8,759 nucleotides of DNA from Chloroflexota bacterium (GTDB lineage: Bacteria > Chloroflexota > Anaerolineae > Thermoflexales > Thermoflexaceae), in assembly GCA_030550075.1 (NCBI GenBank), contig JAUQQB010000094.1, positions 1 to 8,759 of the forward strand. Direction: 5' to 3'. How positions within the stretch are numbered: the stretch's first letter is position 1; each line of letters starts with the position of its first letter. This document shows positions 1-6,463 of the stretch, one piece after another. A program made the position numbers and the translations under genes. The notes beneath the pieces are model-generated. The model worked only from the letters and a program-made list of their open reading frames with translations. It searched no databases and was not told the DNA's origin.

Positions 1-800
1 GCTCGCCGCTTTCGGTCGAGGGATTTGAATACGTGTATCAGGAGATCAAAAGCGACCTGCACTTCAACTCGATCTCAGGGGGGACGGATATCAATGGCTG
101 CTTCGCCGCCGGCAGCCCGACGCTCCCCGTCTACGCCGGTGAATTGCAGGCCCCGGCCCTGGGGATGAAGATCAGGGCCTACGATGAGAAGGGAGATCCG
201 GTTTATGACCAGCCCGGCGAGCTGGTGTGCGAAGCGCCCTCCCCTTCGATGCCCCTTTACTTCTGGAACGACCCCGACGGTCGGAAGTATCGGGAGGCCT
301 ATTTCGAGTTCTACCCGAACCGGAATGTGTGGCGACACGGCGATTACATCATCATGCATAGCGACACCGGGGGCATCACCTTCCTGGGTCGCTCGGACGC
401 CGTGCTGAAACCTTCCGGGGTGCGGATCGGCACGGCGGAGATCTACCGGCCCCTGGAGTCCCTGCCCGAGATCGCCGACGCCCTGGCGGTGGGACAGAAC
501 TGGAAAGGGGATCAGCGGATCGTCCTCTTCGTGAAGCTGGCCCCCGGGCATATCCTGACGGAGGAGTTGAAGGAGAAGATCCGCCGGACGCTGCGGGAGA
601 AGGCCTCGCCCCGCCATGTGCCGGCGATCATCATGGAGGCGCCGGATATCCCCTACACCCTCAACCTGAAGAAGGTGGAGACGGCGGTCTCGAACATCAT
701 CAACGGGCGGCCGGTCGTGAACCGGGATGCTTTGATCAACCCCGAATCATTGGACTTCTATTACCGGATCGCCCCACTGCTCCAGCAGATGGAGGAATGA
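1..800 (+). CDS. Acetoacetyl-CoA synthetase, C-terminal part (5'-truncated by window edge)
   Basis: This is the end of an ANL-superfamily acyl-CoA ligase. The reading frame begins at base 3, is open from the window edge, and ends at TGA 798-800, leaving 265 residues of a family that is usually about 650-670 long. The first visible residues (SPLSVEGFEYVYQ) already belong to the conserved core, so the GTG at 33 is internal and not a start. Landmarks in order are SGGTDINGCF, LPVYAGELQAPALGM, PSMPLYFWNDPDG, HGDYI, GRSDAVLKPSGVRIGTAEIY, the RHVP segment and NPESLDFYY near the end. The GRSDA...GVRIGTAEIY block and the NPESLDFYY tail separate acetoacetyl-CoA synthetases from acetyl-CoA synthetases. 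The family activates acetoacetate with ATP and CoA in the cytoplasm, linking ketone-body or polyhydroxybutyrate carbon to thiolase chemistry. In the A10 region (PYTLNLKKVE) the glycine before the catalytic lysine is replaced by leucine. The gene is convergent with the sugar operon and probably unrelated to it. Confidence 0.92.
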   Translation, partial: SPLSVEGFEYVYQEIKSDLHFNSISGGTDINGCFAAGSPTLPVYAGELQAPALGMKIRAYDEKGDPVYDQPGELVCEAPSPSMPLYFWNDPDGRKYREAYFEFYPNRNVWRHGDYIIMHSDTGGITFLGRSDAVLKPSGVRIGTAEIYRPLESLPEIADALAVGQNWKGDQRIVLFVKLAPGHILTEELKEKIRRTLREKASPRHVPAIIMEAPDIPYTLNLKKVETAVSNIINGRPVVNRDALINPESLDFYYRIAPLLQQMEE

Positions 801-813
801 GCAAAATCTTTCA

Positions 814-849
814 GGGGTTGGGGGGCCGCCTTCGGTGGCCCCCAACCCC
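814..849. terminator. GC-rich hairpin between convergent genes, probable terminator
   Basis: The arms 814-830 and 834-849 pair almost completely around a TTC loop at 831-833. There is one bulged G at 820 and one G-T wobble (828/836). The hairpin starts 13 bases after the stop of the acetoacetyl-CoA synthetase gene and lies 14 bases beyond the stop of the convergent permease gene. No long T run follows on the plus strand. On the minus strand the bases after it include a TTTT, so intrinsic termination is weakly supported in that direction. Its position and stability suggest it ends or protects both transcripts. Confidence 0.6.
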
Positions 850-863
850 CGAAGCCCCCTGCC

Positions 864-1751
864 CTACCCCTCGCGCAGGCCGGTGAGAGCGATGCCGCGG
901 GTGAAGTAGCCCTGGAACAGAAAGAAGAGCAGCAGGATGGGGACGCTGTTGAACATGGAGCCGGCCAGGACCACCGAGTAGACCGTGTAGTATTCCCCCT
1001 TGAACCAGCTCAGGCCCAGCGGAAGGGTGAATTTCTCCGGGGAGTTGAGCACAATCAGCGGCCACATGAAGGCGTTCCATTCCCCCTGGAAGGTGAAAAG
1101 GGCCAGGGTGAGCAGGGCCGGCCGGCTGATGGGCAGGACGATGCGGAAGAAGATGGTGAACCACCCCGCCCCATCGATCATCGCCGCCTCTTCCAGCTCC
1201 CGGGGCAGGTTCTTGTAAAACTGGGTCATCATGAACACCCCAAAGGCCCCGGCGATCCCCGGCACGATCAGCGCCGCCAGGCTATCCAGCAGCCGCATCT
1301 GGCGGACGATCAGGAAGTTCGGGATCAGAGTGACCTGACCCGGGATCATCATCGTGACCAGCATGGCCCAGAACAGCAGATCCCGCCCAGGGAAGCGCAG
1401 CCGGGCGAAAGCATAGCCCCCCATGGCGCAGAATAGGGTGCGGACCACCGCCAGCAGCCCGGCCACAAAGGCGCTGTTGAGCATCCATCGGGGGAAGAGA
1501 TGCCGGAACTCCGTGACCACCTTCAGGTAATTCTCCAGGGTGAAGGGGATGGGCACGAAAAACGGCGGCTCATAGAGGTGCGTAAGGGGCTTGAGGGAGA
1601 AGACGACGGTCAGGAAGAAGGGCGTGACGGCGATGACCGACCACCCGATCAGCACCCCATAGAAGAGCGGCTTCTTGATCCGATCCCACCAGGCGAATTC
1701 ATCCCGGTACCGAACGACGGGTTTGGCGGGAGCGACAGCTTCCACGGCCAT
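864..1751 (-). CDS. Carbohydrate ABC transporter permease, MalG type (CUT1)
   Basis: This 295-residue integral membrane subunit of a sugar importer has the usual length for its family. After a charged cytoplasmic N-terminus there are about six hydrophobic segments (roughly residues 29-52, 92-113, 125-148, 154-176, 205-225 and 258-281). The EAA loop, which docks on the ATPase, reads LEEAAMIDGAGWFTIFFRI at about 186-204, followed by VLPISRP. The C-terminus (YFTRGIALTGLREG) resembles the conserved YFVRGLxxGAVKG end of MalG-like subunits. The ATG at 1749-1751 follows a clear GGAGGT (1757-1762) that lies inside the end of the preceding permease gene. Only one base separates the two genes, so translation is probably coupled and the two proteins would form a heterodimeric channel. 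It is the last gene of the lacI-hydrolase-transporter block. The transported sugar cannot be read from the sequence. Confidence 0.94.
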   Translation of the reverse strand: MAVEAVAPAKPVVRYRDEFAWWDRIKKPLFYGVLIGWSVIAVTPFFLTVVFSLKPLTHLYEPPFFVPIPFTLENYLKVVTEFRHLFPRWMLNSAFVAGLLAVVRTLFCAMGGYAFARLRFPGRDLLFWAMLVTMMIPGQVTLIPNFLIVRQMRLLDSLAALIVPGIAGAFGVFMMTQFYKNLPRELEEAAMIDGAGWFTIFFRIVLPISRPALLTLALFTFQGEWNAFMWPLIVLNSPEKFTLPLGLSWFKGEYYTVYSVVLAGSMFNSVPILLLFFLFQGYFTRGIALTGLREG

Positions 1752-1752
1752 C

Positions 1753-2631
1753 TCACACCTCCGTCGGGCGCTCGATCAGGCGGCGCTGGATCACCGTGAC
1801 CAGGAGGATCATCCCGGCCAGCACGAAGGCCACCGCGGAGGCCCGCCCCATAAAGGGCGTGGTGCTCTGGAAGGCCCACTTGTAGATCAGGTAGGCGATG
1901 GTGGTGGTGGAATCCAGCGGCCCTCCCGCGGTCATCACGTAGATCTGATCAAACACCTGGAAGCAGCCGATAACCCCCATGGTGACGACAAAAAAGATCA
2001 CCGGCCGCAGCAGGGGGATCGTGATGTGGCGGAGCATCTGCCAGCGGTTGGCCCCATCGATCATCGCCGCCTCGTAGTAGGTGACGGGGATGTCCTGGAG
2101 GCCGGCCAGGAAGATCACCATCATGGTCCCGGTGGTGGCCCAGATGTTCACAATCATGATGGTCGGCAGGGCGAAGGTCGGGCTCGTGAGCCAGTCGATG
2201 GAGAGGCCCAGGATCTGGTTGATCACCCCCGTTTTCTTGAACAGCCAGAGGAAGATCAGGCTGATCACCACCGAGGAGGTCACGGAGGGAACGTAAAACA
2301 GGGTGCGGAAGAAGCGACGGAACTTGATCTCCTGATCCAGGGCGAAGGCCAGGAGCAGGCTGATGACGGTCTGCACCGGGACCACCACGGCGACATATTT
2401 CAGGGTATTCGGGATGGCCTTCTGGAGGAACAGGTTGTCTCGGAGCAGGTATAGATAATTCCCCAGCCCGATCCATCGGGGCGGGCTGAACAGATCAAAG
2501 TAGGTGAAGGAGAGATAGAGCGCATAGGCGATAGCGAAGACGTTAAAGACCAGGAAGACGAACAGATAAGGGGAGAGCAAAATATAGGCAGCGATCCATT
2601 CCCCCAGTTGACGACGCCGGATCCGGATCAT
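1753..2631 (-). CDS. Carbohydrate ABC transporter permease, MalF type (CUT1)
   Basis: This 292-residue protein is the partner permease of the MalG-type subunit just downstream. Hydrophobic segments lie at about 12-41, 78-98, 111-130, 155-175, 210-230 and 263-282. Family marks are FRRFFRTLFYVPSVTSSVV (105-123), the EAA loop YYEAAMIDGANRWQMLRHI (185-203) followed by TIPLLRP, and TAGGPLDSTTT (234-244), which is typical of MalF/UgpA-like proteins. It is short, without the large periplasmic loop of enterobacterial MalF. The ATG at 2629-2631 is preceded by a G-rich ribosome site (AAAGGGGGGAAG on the coding strand). About 330 bases of structured non-coding sequence separate it from the binding-protein gene upstream, so it may be expressed at a lower level or partly on its own. 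The membrane channel needs an ATP-binding subunit that is not present here. Confidence 0.94.
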   Translation of the reverse strand: MIRIRRRQLGEWIAAYILLSPYLFVFLVFNVFAIAYALYLSFTYFDLFSPPRWIGLGNYLYLLRDNLFLQKAIPNTLKYVAVVVPVQTVISLLLAFALDQEIKFRRFFRTLFYVPSVTSSVVISLIFLWLFKKTGVINQILGLSIDWLTSPTFALPTIMIVNIWATTGTMMVIFLAGLQDIPVTYYEAAMIDGANRWQMLRHITIPLLRPVIFFVVTMGVIGCFQVFDQIYVMTAGGPLDSTTTIAYLIYKWAFQSTTPFMGRASAVAFVLAGMILLVTVIQRRLIERPTEV

Positions 2632-2702
2632 CTTCCCCCCTTTGCATGCACGCCGAGGGGAGGGGCTTTCGGCCTCTTCCCCCCTTTACTCTACTTTGCA
2701 TG
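2631..2702 (-). repeat. Imperfect direct repeat duplicating the permease ribosome-binding segment
   Basis: On the plus strand, TCTTCCCCCCTTTGCATG at 2631-2648 recurs at 2675-2702 as TCTTCCCCCCTTT plus TTTGCATG, separated by seven extra bases. On the coding strand the downstream copy is the ribosome site and start region of the MalF-type permease. The upstream copy carries the same AAAGGGGGGAAGA but is followed by GG instead of the ATG. Between the two copies lies a C-rich stretch (CCCCTCCCC on the coding strand) that could pair with either G-run. A tandem duplication is the simplest origin. A regulatory RNA fold is possible but unproven. Confidence 0.55.
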
Positions 2703-2856
2703 TAGCTGGCCGCGAATTCTACGAGACTTCTGGTCATGGGCTGCCCTCGAAGGGGCCTGTGAGGCTCCAAACCCCGGGAAGGATCAATCCCTGGATTCGC
2801 GAACTTGAATCTGCAATGCTTTATCGCAAAGATGAAAAAGGCGTGGAGGAAAATTT

Positions 2857-2902
2857 TTTCTGTGAGGGGTGAGCCGCGTACGTAGCCCACCCCTCATAGA
2901 AA
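2857..2902 (-). terminator. Long imperfect stem-loop with short U run: attenuator or partial terminator
   Basis: The arms 2857-2874 and 2885-2902 form an 18-position stem around a 10-base loop that itself holds CGTACG. In the minus-strand transcript the core GAGGGGUG pairs with CACCCCUC. The only defects are one A-C mismatch and one G-U wobble. Three bases after the 3' arm come UUUU (coding-strand AAATTTTCC), so it looks like a weak intrinsic terminator placed before the permease genes. Partial read-through would give more binding protein than permease. The plus-strand side has no T run. Confidence 0.55.
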
Positions 2903-2918
2903 TTCCGCAGAATGCCCC

Positions 2919-2946
2919 GGGGGCGGACCCCATGGGATCCGCCCCC
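2919..2946 (-). terminator. GC stem-loop just after the binding-protein gene
   Basis: GGGGGCGGA at 2919-2927 is perfectly complementary to TCCGCCCCC at 2938-2946, with a 10-base loop that can close two further G-C pairs. It begins about 14 bases beyond the TGA of the solute-binding protein gene on the minus strand. No T run follows, so a role in protecting the 3' end of the binding-protein mRNA, or as the first part of a double attenuator with the next hairpin, is more likely than intrinsic termination alone. Confidence 0.5.
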
Positions 2947-2960
2947 CCAGAGATCGGGGA

Positions 2961-4262
2961 TCACTGTTGCTCCTTCAGGGCCTTGCGGACCTCCTCGGCG
3001 GCCTGCTTGAAGCTGGCCTCCACATCCTGGCCTTCGAGGTAGATCCGCTCCAGGGCCTTGCCCATCTGCTCGTTCACCACATCGCCCCGCAGGCCCCACA
3101 TAAAGGGCGTGCCGAACTCCGCGCCCTTGAAGATGACCAGCGACTCGGGGTGGGTCTTGAAGTATTCATGCTCGGTGAGCTTGGCGCGGGACGGCAGGGC
3201 GAAGCCGGTGGAGAGCACGATGGTCTGGCTCTCCTCGCTGGTCAGGCAGTTGATGGTCTTCCAGGCCGCCTCGGGGTTCTTGCTGTTCTTGGAGATGACA
3301 TAGGCCACGGTGAAGATCAGGTTCCCCCGGCCCTTGGGCCCGCTGGGCGGGAAGGTCGCGCCCCACTTGAGGTTCGGGAACTGCTCCCGCAGGTAGGGGA
3401 TCAGCCACCCGCCCTCGAAGACCATGGCCAGCTTCCCCTGGCCAAAGCCCGTGCCCTGCCAGTCGACGCCCACGTCGGCCGGGATCGCCCCGATTTTCTC
3501 CGCCCGGAAGGAGGTGTAGAATTTCGCCGCCTCGATCACCTCCGGGCTATCCAGGGTGGTGTCCTTGAAATCGGGCGTCATGATGCGGCCGCCGTTCTGG
3601 AAGACGAAGATCGGGAAGCGGCCCGGATCCGGCGGAACGCCCAGGCCGTAGATGCCCTTGGCGGGATCCGAAAGCCGGCGGGCGGCGTTCTTCAGATCCT
3701 CCCAGGTCCAGTTCTCGTTCGGCTCCGGGATCCCGGCCTGGGCGAAGAGGTCCTTGTTGTAGAACAGGGCCAGGGTGTTGAAGTCCTTGGGGATGCCGTA
3801 GACCTTGCCGTCGGGCCCGGTGAAGGCGTCGATCAGGGTCTTGATGAAGTCTTCCTTCTTCACCCCGGACTGGGCCATGTAATCGTCCAGGGGCACCAGG
3901 ACGCCCTTGGAGACGAAGAAGGGGAACTGGAAGATGTCCATGTAGTAGATGTCCGGCTCCTCGCCGGAGGCGACCAGCGTCTTGATCTTGGCCCAGTAGT
4001 CCCCGGTGATCGGCTCATACTTGACAACGATGTCCGGGTTCTGAAGGGAGCAGCGATACAGCAGGGACTCCAGCAGGGCCGTCTCCTGCGGGTTGGCCGC
4101 CCAGCCGGAGAGTCGCACGGTGATCCTGAGCTTCTCCACCTCCTTGGTCACCTCCACCCGGGTGACCACTACCTCCCGGGTGACGGCGGGGGTGGGCGTG
4201 GCCGGCGCGCAGGCCGTCACGGCCAGGGCAAATACCGCGAGCAGGAGCAGGAACCTTTTCAT
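2961..4262 (-). CDS. Extracellular solute-binding lipoprotein of a CUT1 sugar ABC transporter
   Basis: This 433-residue protein captures the sugar outside the cell and delivers it to the two permeases encoded downstream. It begins MKRFLLLLAVFALAVTAC, a short basic and hydrophobic signal ending in a VTAC lipobox, so Cys18 would be lipidated. A Thr/Pro stretch and a repeat linker (VVVTRVEVTKEVEK, about 31-44) join the anchor to a family 1 binding domain. Visible family features are DIYYMDIFQFPFFV, the VYGIPKDFNTLALFYNKDLF segment, ENWTWEDLKNAARRL, KLAMVFEGGW and PEAAWKTINCLTSEE. The ATG at 4260-4262 was preferred over an in-frame start 16 codons upstream because it follows an excellent AAGGAGG and gives a clean lipoprotein signal. 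The longer form would bury the signal and overlap the hydrolase gene. The spacing to that upstream gene is 13 bases. The ligand is unknown. Confidence 0.94.
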   Translation of the reverse strand: MKRFLLLLAVFALAVTACAPATPTPAVTREVVVTRVEVTKEVEKLRITVRLSGWAANPQETALLESLLYRCSLQNPDIVVKYEPITGDYWAKIKTLVASGEEPDIYYMDIFQFPFFVSKGVLVPLDDYMAQSGVKKEDFIKTLIDAFTGPDGKVYGIPKDFNTLALFYNKDLFAQAGIPEPNENWTWEDLKNAARRLSDPAKGIYGLGVPPDPGRFPIFVFQNGGRIMTPDFKDTTLDSPEVIEAAKFYTSFRAEKIGAIPADVGVDWQGTGFGQGKLAMVFEGGWLIPYLREQFPNLKWGATFPPSGPKGRGNLIFTVAYVISKNSKNPEAAWKTINCLTSEESQTIVLSTGFALPSRAKLTEHEYFKTHPESLVIFKGAEFGTPFMWGLRGDVVNEQMGKALERIYLEGQDVEASFKQAAEEVRKALKEQQ

Positions 4263-4265
4263 GGC

Positions 4266-4274
4266 AACCTCCTT
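4266..4274 (-). promoter_or_regulatory. Ribosome-binding site fixing the lipoprotein start
   Basis: The coding strand reads AAGGAGGTT followed by GCC and the ATG, a near-perfect Shine-Dalgarno match. It lies in the 13-base gap after the stop of the hydrolase gene and decides the start at 4262 over the upstream in-frame candidate at 4310. Such a strong site fits the high output normally needed for a binding protein. Confidence 0.85.
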
Positions 4275-4275
4275 G

Positions 4276-6387
4276 TTAGAATAAAGGAGTTTGGATCCGC
4301 CGCGCCTCATCCGGCGCGACGGTGAAGTCCCCTTCTATCCTGCCGATCTGCAACCGCACCGGGATAGGCTCCCGAGTCGGGTTGCGCAGCACCACCTCCA
4401 GGCGGCCCCGCCGACGATCCCATTCGCCGGAGAGCAGCAGGCCGTGAGCGCGCCAGTTCTCCCAGGCGCCGCGCTCCCAGGCCGCAGGCAGGCCCGTCCC
4501 GATCCGGATCCCCTCTTCCCGGGTCTGGACCACCAGATGATGCAGCGCGGTGCACAGGGCCCCGTGGGCCGTCCCGAAATACTGCATATTCCACCGCCCG
4601 TCATCGTCCACGGTCTCCGCGATCCCACCGTGCATGGAGAAAGCCGGGCGGATCTCCTGCAACGTCCGCCATGCGCCCTCTCCATCGCCCTGCCATGCCT
4701 GGATGGTGGCCAGCACGGCAGCGGCCCATGGAAATCCCCACTCATTGTTCCCATGGCCCACCATGCGTCCGGCATACCGCTCCCGGTAGGCCCGAGCGGT
4801 CTGAATCGCCCGCGGATCTTCCGGCGGGATCACTTCCATCGGGTAGACGGGGGCCAGGCTGCTGACGTTCAGAAGGTCTTCCTCCTCCGAGGCCTGGAAA
4901 TAGCGGCCGTTGTAGAGACGATCCAGGGCGCGACGCAACCCGGCGGCGACGCGGGCGCTCCGCCTGACCAGGCCGTTCTCCCGGCCCAGCAGCTGGGCAG
5001 CCTGGACATACCGCTCCAGCAGGCGGATGGTTCCCGCGAGCGTGATCCCTTCATTACGCACCCGCACCGGCCGCTCGTCTACCCCGACCATGGGGCGGAT
5101 CTCGAAGCCGCGCGGCGTCTCCTCCACCACCACGTGCAGGAAGAAAACCGCCAGTCCTTCCAGCAGCGGGAAAACCTGCTCCAGGATCCGCCGATCTCGG
5201 GTGAACGTATATTGCTGGAACAGCATATTGGCGTAGGCTGCGTTGTTGTGGACCTGCTCCTTCTGGTGCACCCAGATCCCATAGGCGGGCTCGCCCCGAT
5301 GGGTCAGCTCCCAGTCCCACTTCAACCCGGGGGCCTCAAAATCCTCACGGGCATGGCGTTCCGCAGCCTCCCGGGTGCGCAGGAAAAAGCCGATCGCCGC
5401 CTCGCCCTCCGCGACGTGGTTGGCCTCCAGGAGCGCCCGATGGATAAAGTAGGCATCCCAGAACAGGTGGGAGGACCATGTCAACCGCAGGTTGCCAACC
5501 GGGAGCCCACCGGAGACGGGGTTCTGAGTGGCCTTGAACAAATACCGGCCGGTCCGATAAACCCGATCGAACACCGGATCCGGGATCTGAAAGCGGGAGG
5601 TCGAGAAATAAGCCCGCCAGAACGCCTGCGTTAGAGCGTGAAGTGCCTCCGGCCCCTCGGCCATCGACCGGGGGATGATCTCGACGTCCAGGGGACCCGC
5701 GTAGTCATCGGCGATCGCGAAGTAGTGGGTGAAGGCCGTCCCCTCCCCTTCCAGCCACCAGACTTTGCCTTCCCGACCCCATCGCCGGGCCTCCACCAGC
5801 GCCACTTCTATGAATCCCTGGTAAGGGCCCAGCCGGTAGAAGGCCGCCGGGCGTCCCTCCAGAAAAGTGAGCGCATTGAAGGGATCCGTCTCCGGGCCTT
5901 CCTCTCGCCAGACGCCCGGTGCCGCCCAGACCCGCAGGCGAACCGGCCGGTTAAAGCGATAGCGGATCACCAGGAGCGGGCGATCCGGGCACAGGAAAGT
6001 CACCACCTCCCCCCGGGCCACCCCCCAATCCACCGTGGTGTAAACCGTTCCCTCCTCCGGGACGAACGTCTGAGTGAACTCCTGAACCTGTCCGGCCTGA
6101 CCGTCTACCTCCACGGTGTAAGCGGTGTAGCCCAGGGGGGCGAGCTCCGCCCAGGGCTTTCCGTTCCTCGGCAGCGCTTCCCCAAAGGGCGGGTGGCGCG
6201 GCGGAACCACATCGACCAGACGGTCTTCGGGATAGTAGCGATCCGACTTATACCACTGACAGCGATCCAGATAGGGATGCCAGCCGTTGGGCGGTCGGTC
6301 CGGCACCATCGCCCCCGTGTAGCCGATCAGCACTGCGTCGTGGCCATTTCCCAGGAACGCGTGATAGTAATCCCGTGGCAGCTGCAT
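4276..6387 (-). CDS. GH65-like (clan GH-L) glycoside hydrolase or phosphorylase, cytoplasmic
   Basis: This 703-residue enzyme resembles GH65 proteins: an N-terminal beta-sandwich, an (alpha/alpha)6 barrel and a small C-terminal beta domain. Matching blocks, numbered from the ATG at 6387, are FLGNGHDAVLIG (11-22, compare GNGYLG), HLFWDAYF (307-314, compare HxFWDTExF), EQVHNNAAYANMLFQQY (377-393) and GVDERPVRVRNEGITLAGT (435-453). The last block aligns with the GPDEYHxxVDNNAYTN block of GH65, making Glu438 the predicted general acid. YFGTAHGALCTAL (604-616) follows near the end of the barrel. Divergence from GH65 is high, and whether phosphate or water is the attacking group cannot be told. There is no signal peptide, so it should act on sugar brought in by the transporter encoded immediately downstream. 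The ATG with GGAG six bases upstream was preferred to a TTG four codons earlier. Relatives in GH95 or an unassigned family remain possible. Confidence 0.78.
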   Translation of the reverse strand: MQLPRDYYHAFLGNGHDAVLIGYTGAMVPDRPPNGWHPYLDRCQWYKSDRYYPEDRLVDVVPPRHPPFGEALPRNGKPWAELAPLGYTAYTVEVDGQAGQVQEFTQTFVPEEGTVYTTVDWGVARGEVVTFLCPDRPLLVIRYRFNRPVRLRVWAAPGVWREEGPETDPFNALTFLEGRPAAFYRLGPYQGFIEVALVEARRWGREGKVWWLEGEGTAFTHYFAIADDYAGPLDVEIIPRSMAEGPEALHALTQAFWRAYFSTSRFQIPDPVFDRVYRTGRYLFKATQNPVSGGLPVGNLRLTWSSHLFWDAYFIHRALLEANHVAEGEAAIGFFLRTREAAERHAREDFEAPGLKWDWELTHRGEPAYGIWVHQKEQVHNNAAYANMLFQQYTFTRDRRILEQVFPLLEGLAVFFLHVVVEETPRGFEIRPMVGVDERPVRVRNEGITLAGTIRLLERYVQAAQLLGRENGLVRRSARVAAGLRRALDRLYNGRYFQASEEEDLLNVSSLAPVYPMEVIPPEDPRAIQTARAYRERYAGRMVGHGNNEWGFPWAAAVLATIQAWQGDGEGAWRTLQEIRPAFSMHGGIAETVDDDGRWNMQYFGTAHGALCTALHHLVVQTREEGIRIGTGLPAAWERGAWENWRAHGLLLSGEWDRRRGRLEVVLRNPTREPIPVRLQIGRIEGDFTVAPDEARRIQTPLF

Positions 6388-6393
6388 CGACGG

Positions 6394-6397
6394 CTCC
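6394..6397 (-). promoter_or_regulatory. Ribosome-binding site of the GH65-like gene
   Basis: GGAG on the coding strand sits six bases before the ATG at 6385-6387. It overlaps the alternative TTG start at 6397-6399, which has no good site of its own. This supports the 703-residue form over the 707-residue one. Confidence 0.65.
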
Positions 6398-6400
6398 AAT

Positions 6401-6414
6401 CTGAATCGTTTCAG
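6401..6414. promoter_or_regulatory. LacI-family operator, near-palindrome ahead of the GH65-like gene
   Basis: CTGAATCGTTTCAG has perfect five-base arms (CTGAA/TTCAG) around a central TCGT. Its core TGAATCGTTTCA differs by one base from the core of the perfect operator at 7503-7518. It lies 14 bases upstream of the hydrolase start, between that gene and its probable repressor gene. A repressor bound here could block an internal promoter or act as a roadblock. Confidence 0.7.
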
Positions 6415-6433
6415 TTTCCGGTTAAAAACTTGT

Positions 6434-6445
6434 TGAAGCGTTTTC
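6434..6445. promoter_or_regulatory. Second, weaker LacI-type operator-like site
   Basis: TGAAGCGTTTTC shares the TGAAnCGTTT core with the two better operators and differs from the perfect one at three of twelve positions. Its central CG is 32 bases from that of the site at 6401-6414, close to three helical turns. That would place two bound dimers on the same face of the DNA. Confidence 0.45.
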
Positions 6446-6463
6446 CCCGTTCCGGATCGGCGC

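Larger units (their letters stand above)
2632..2960 (-). other. Non-coding spacer between binding-protein and permease genes
   Basis: This 329-base gap interrupts an otherwise tightly packed transcription unit. It contains two stem-loops (2857-2902 and 2919-2946) next to the binding-protein stop, and the duplicated ribosome-site segment next to the permease start. The short open frames here lack family resemblance and conflict with one another. I see no convincing separate promoter on the minus strand and no third LacI-type operator in it. The layout resembles other import operons in which a 3' hairpin keeps binding-protein mRNA abundant while fewer transcripts reach the permeases. Confidence 0.6.

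Noticed and set aside
1675..2454. Plus-strand frame rich in His, Asp and Gly opposite the permease genes
   Set aside because: The His/Asp-rich composition comes from reading transmembrane codons in antisense and is not evidence for a metal-binding protein.
2543..2890. Small open frames filling the spacer before the permease genes
   Set aside because: Frames on both strands overlap each other and the permease gene, run through the hairpins and repeats, and show no ribosome site or family similarity.
4263..4310. Sixteen-codon N-terminal extension of the binding protein
   Set aside because: It would place polar residues before the signal peptide, overlap the hydrolase gene, and ignore the strong AAGGAGG in front of the ATG at 4262.
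2967..4325. Long plus-strand open frame (452 codons) opposite the binding-protein gene
   Set aside because: It mirrors the lipoprotein gene in the opposite strand, has no family resemblance and a low-complexity Gly/Leu/Asp-rich composition typical of antisense frames in GC-rich DNA.
4291..5634. Plus-strand open frame (447 codons) opposite the GH65-like gene
   Set aside because: It is an antisense shadow of the hydrolase gene with Pro/Gln/Arg-rich composition and no recognisable domain. The minus-strand frame has clear conserved blocks.
6388..6399. TTG start for the GH65-like gene four codons upstream
   Set aside because: The ATG at 6387 has GGAG six bases upstream, whereas the TTG has no usable ribosome site and the site itself overlaps it.
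6388..6463. Dedicated promoter for the GH65-like gene between it and lacI
   Set aside because: Candidate boxes such as TTCAAC or TTTAAC on the minus strand do not combine at acceptable spacing. Read-through from the lacI promoter explains expression, so no promoter is called.
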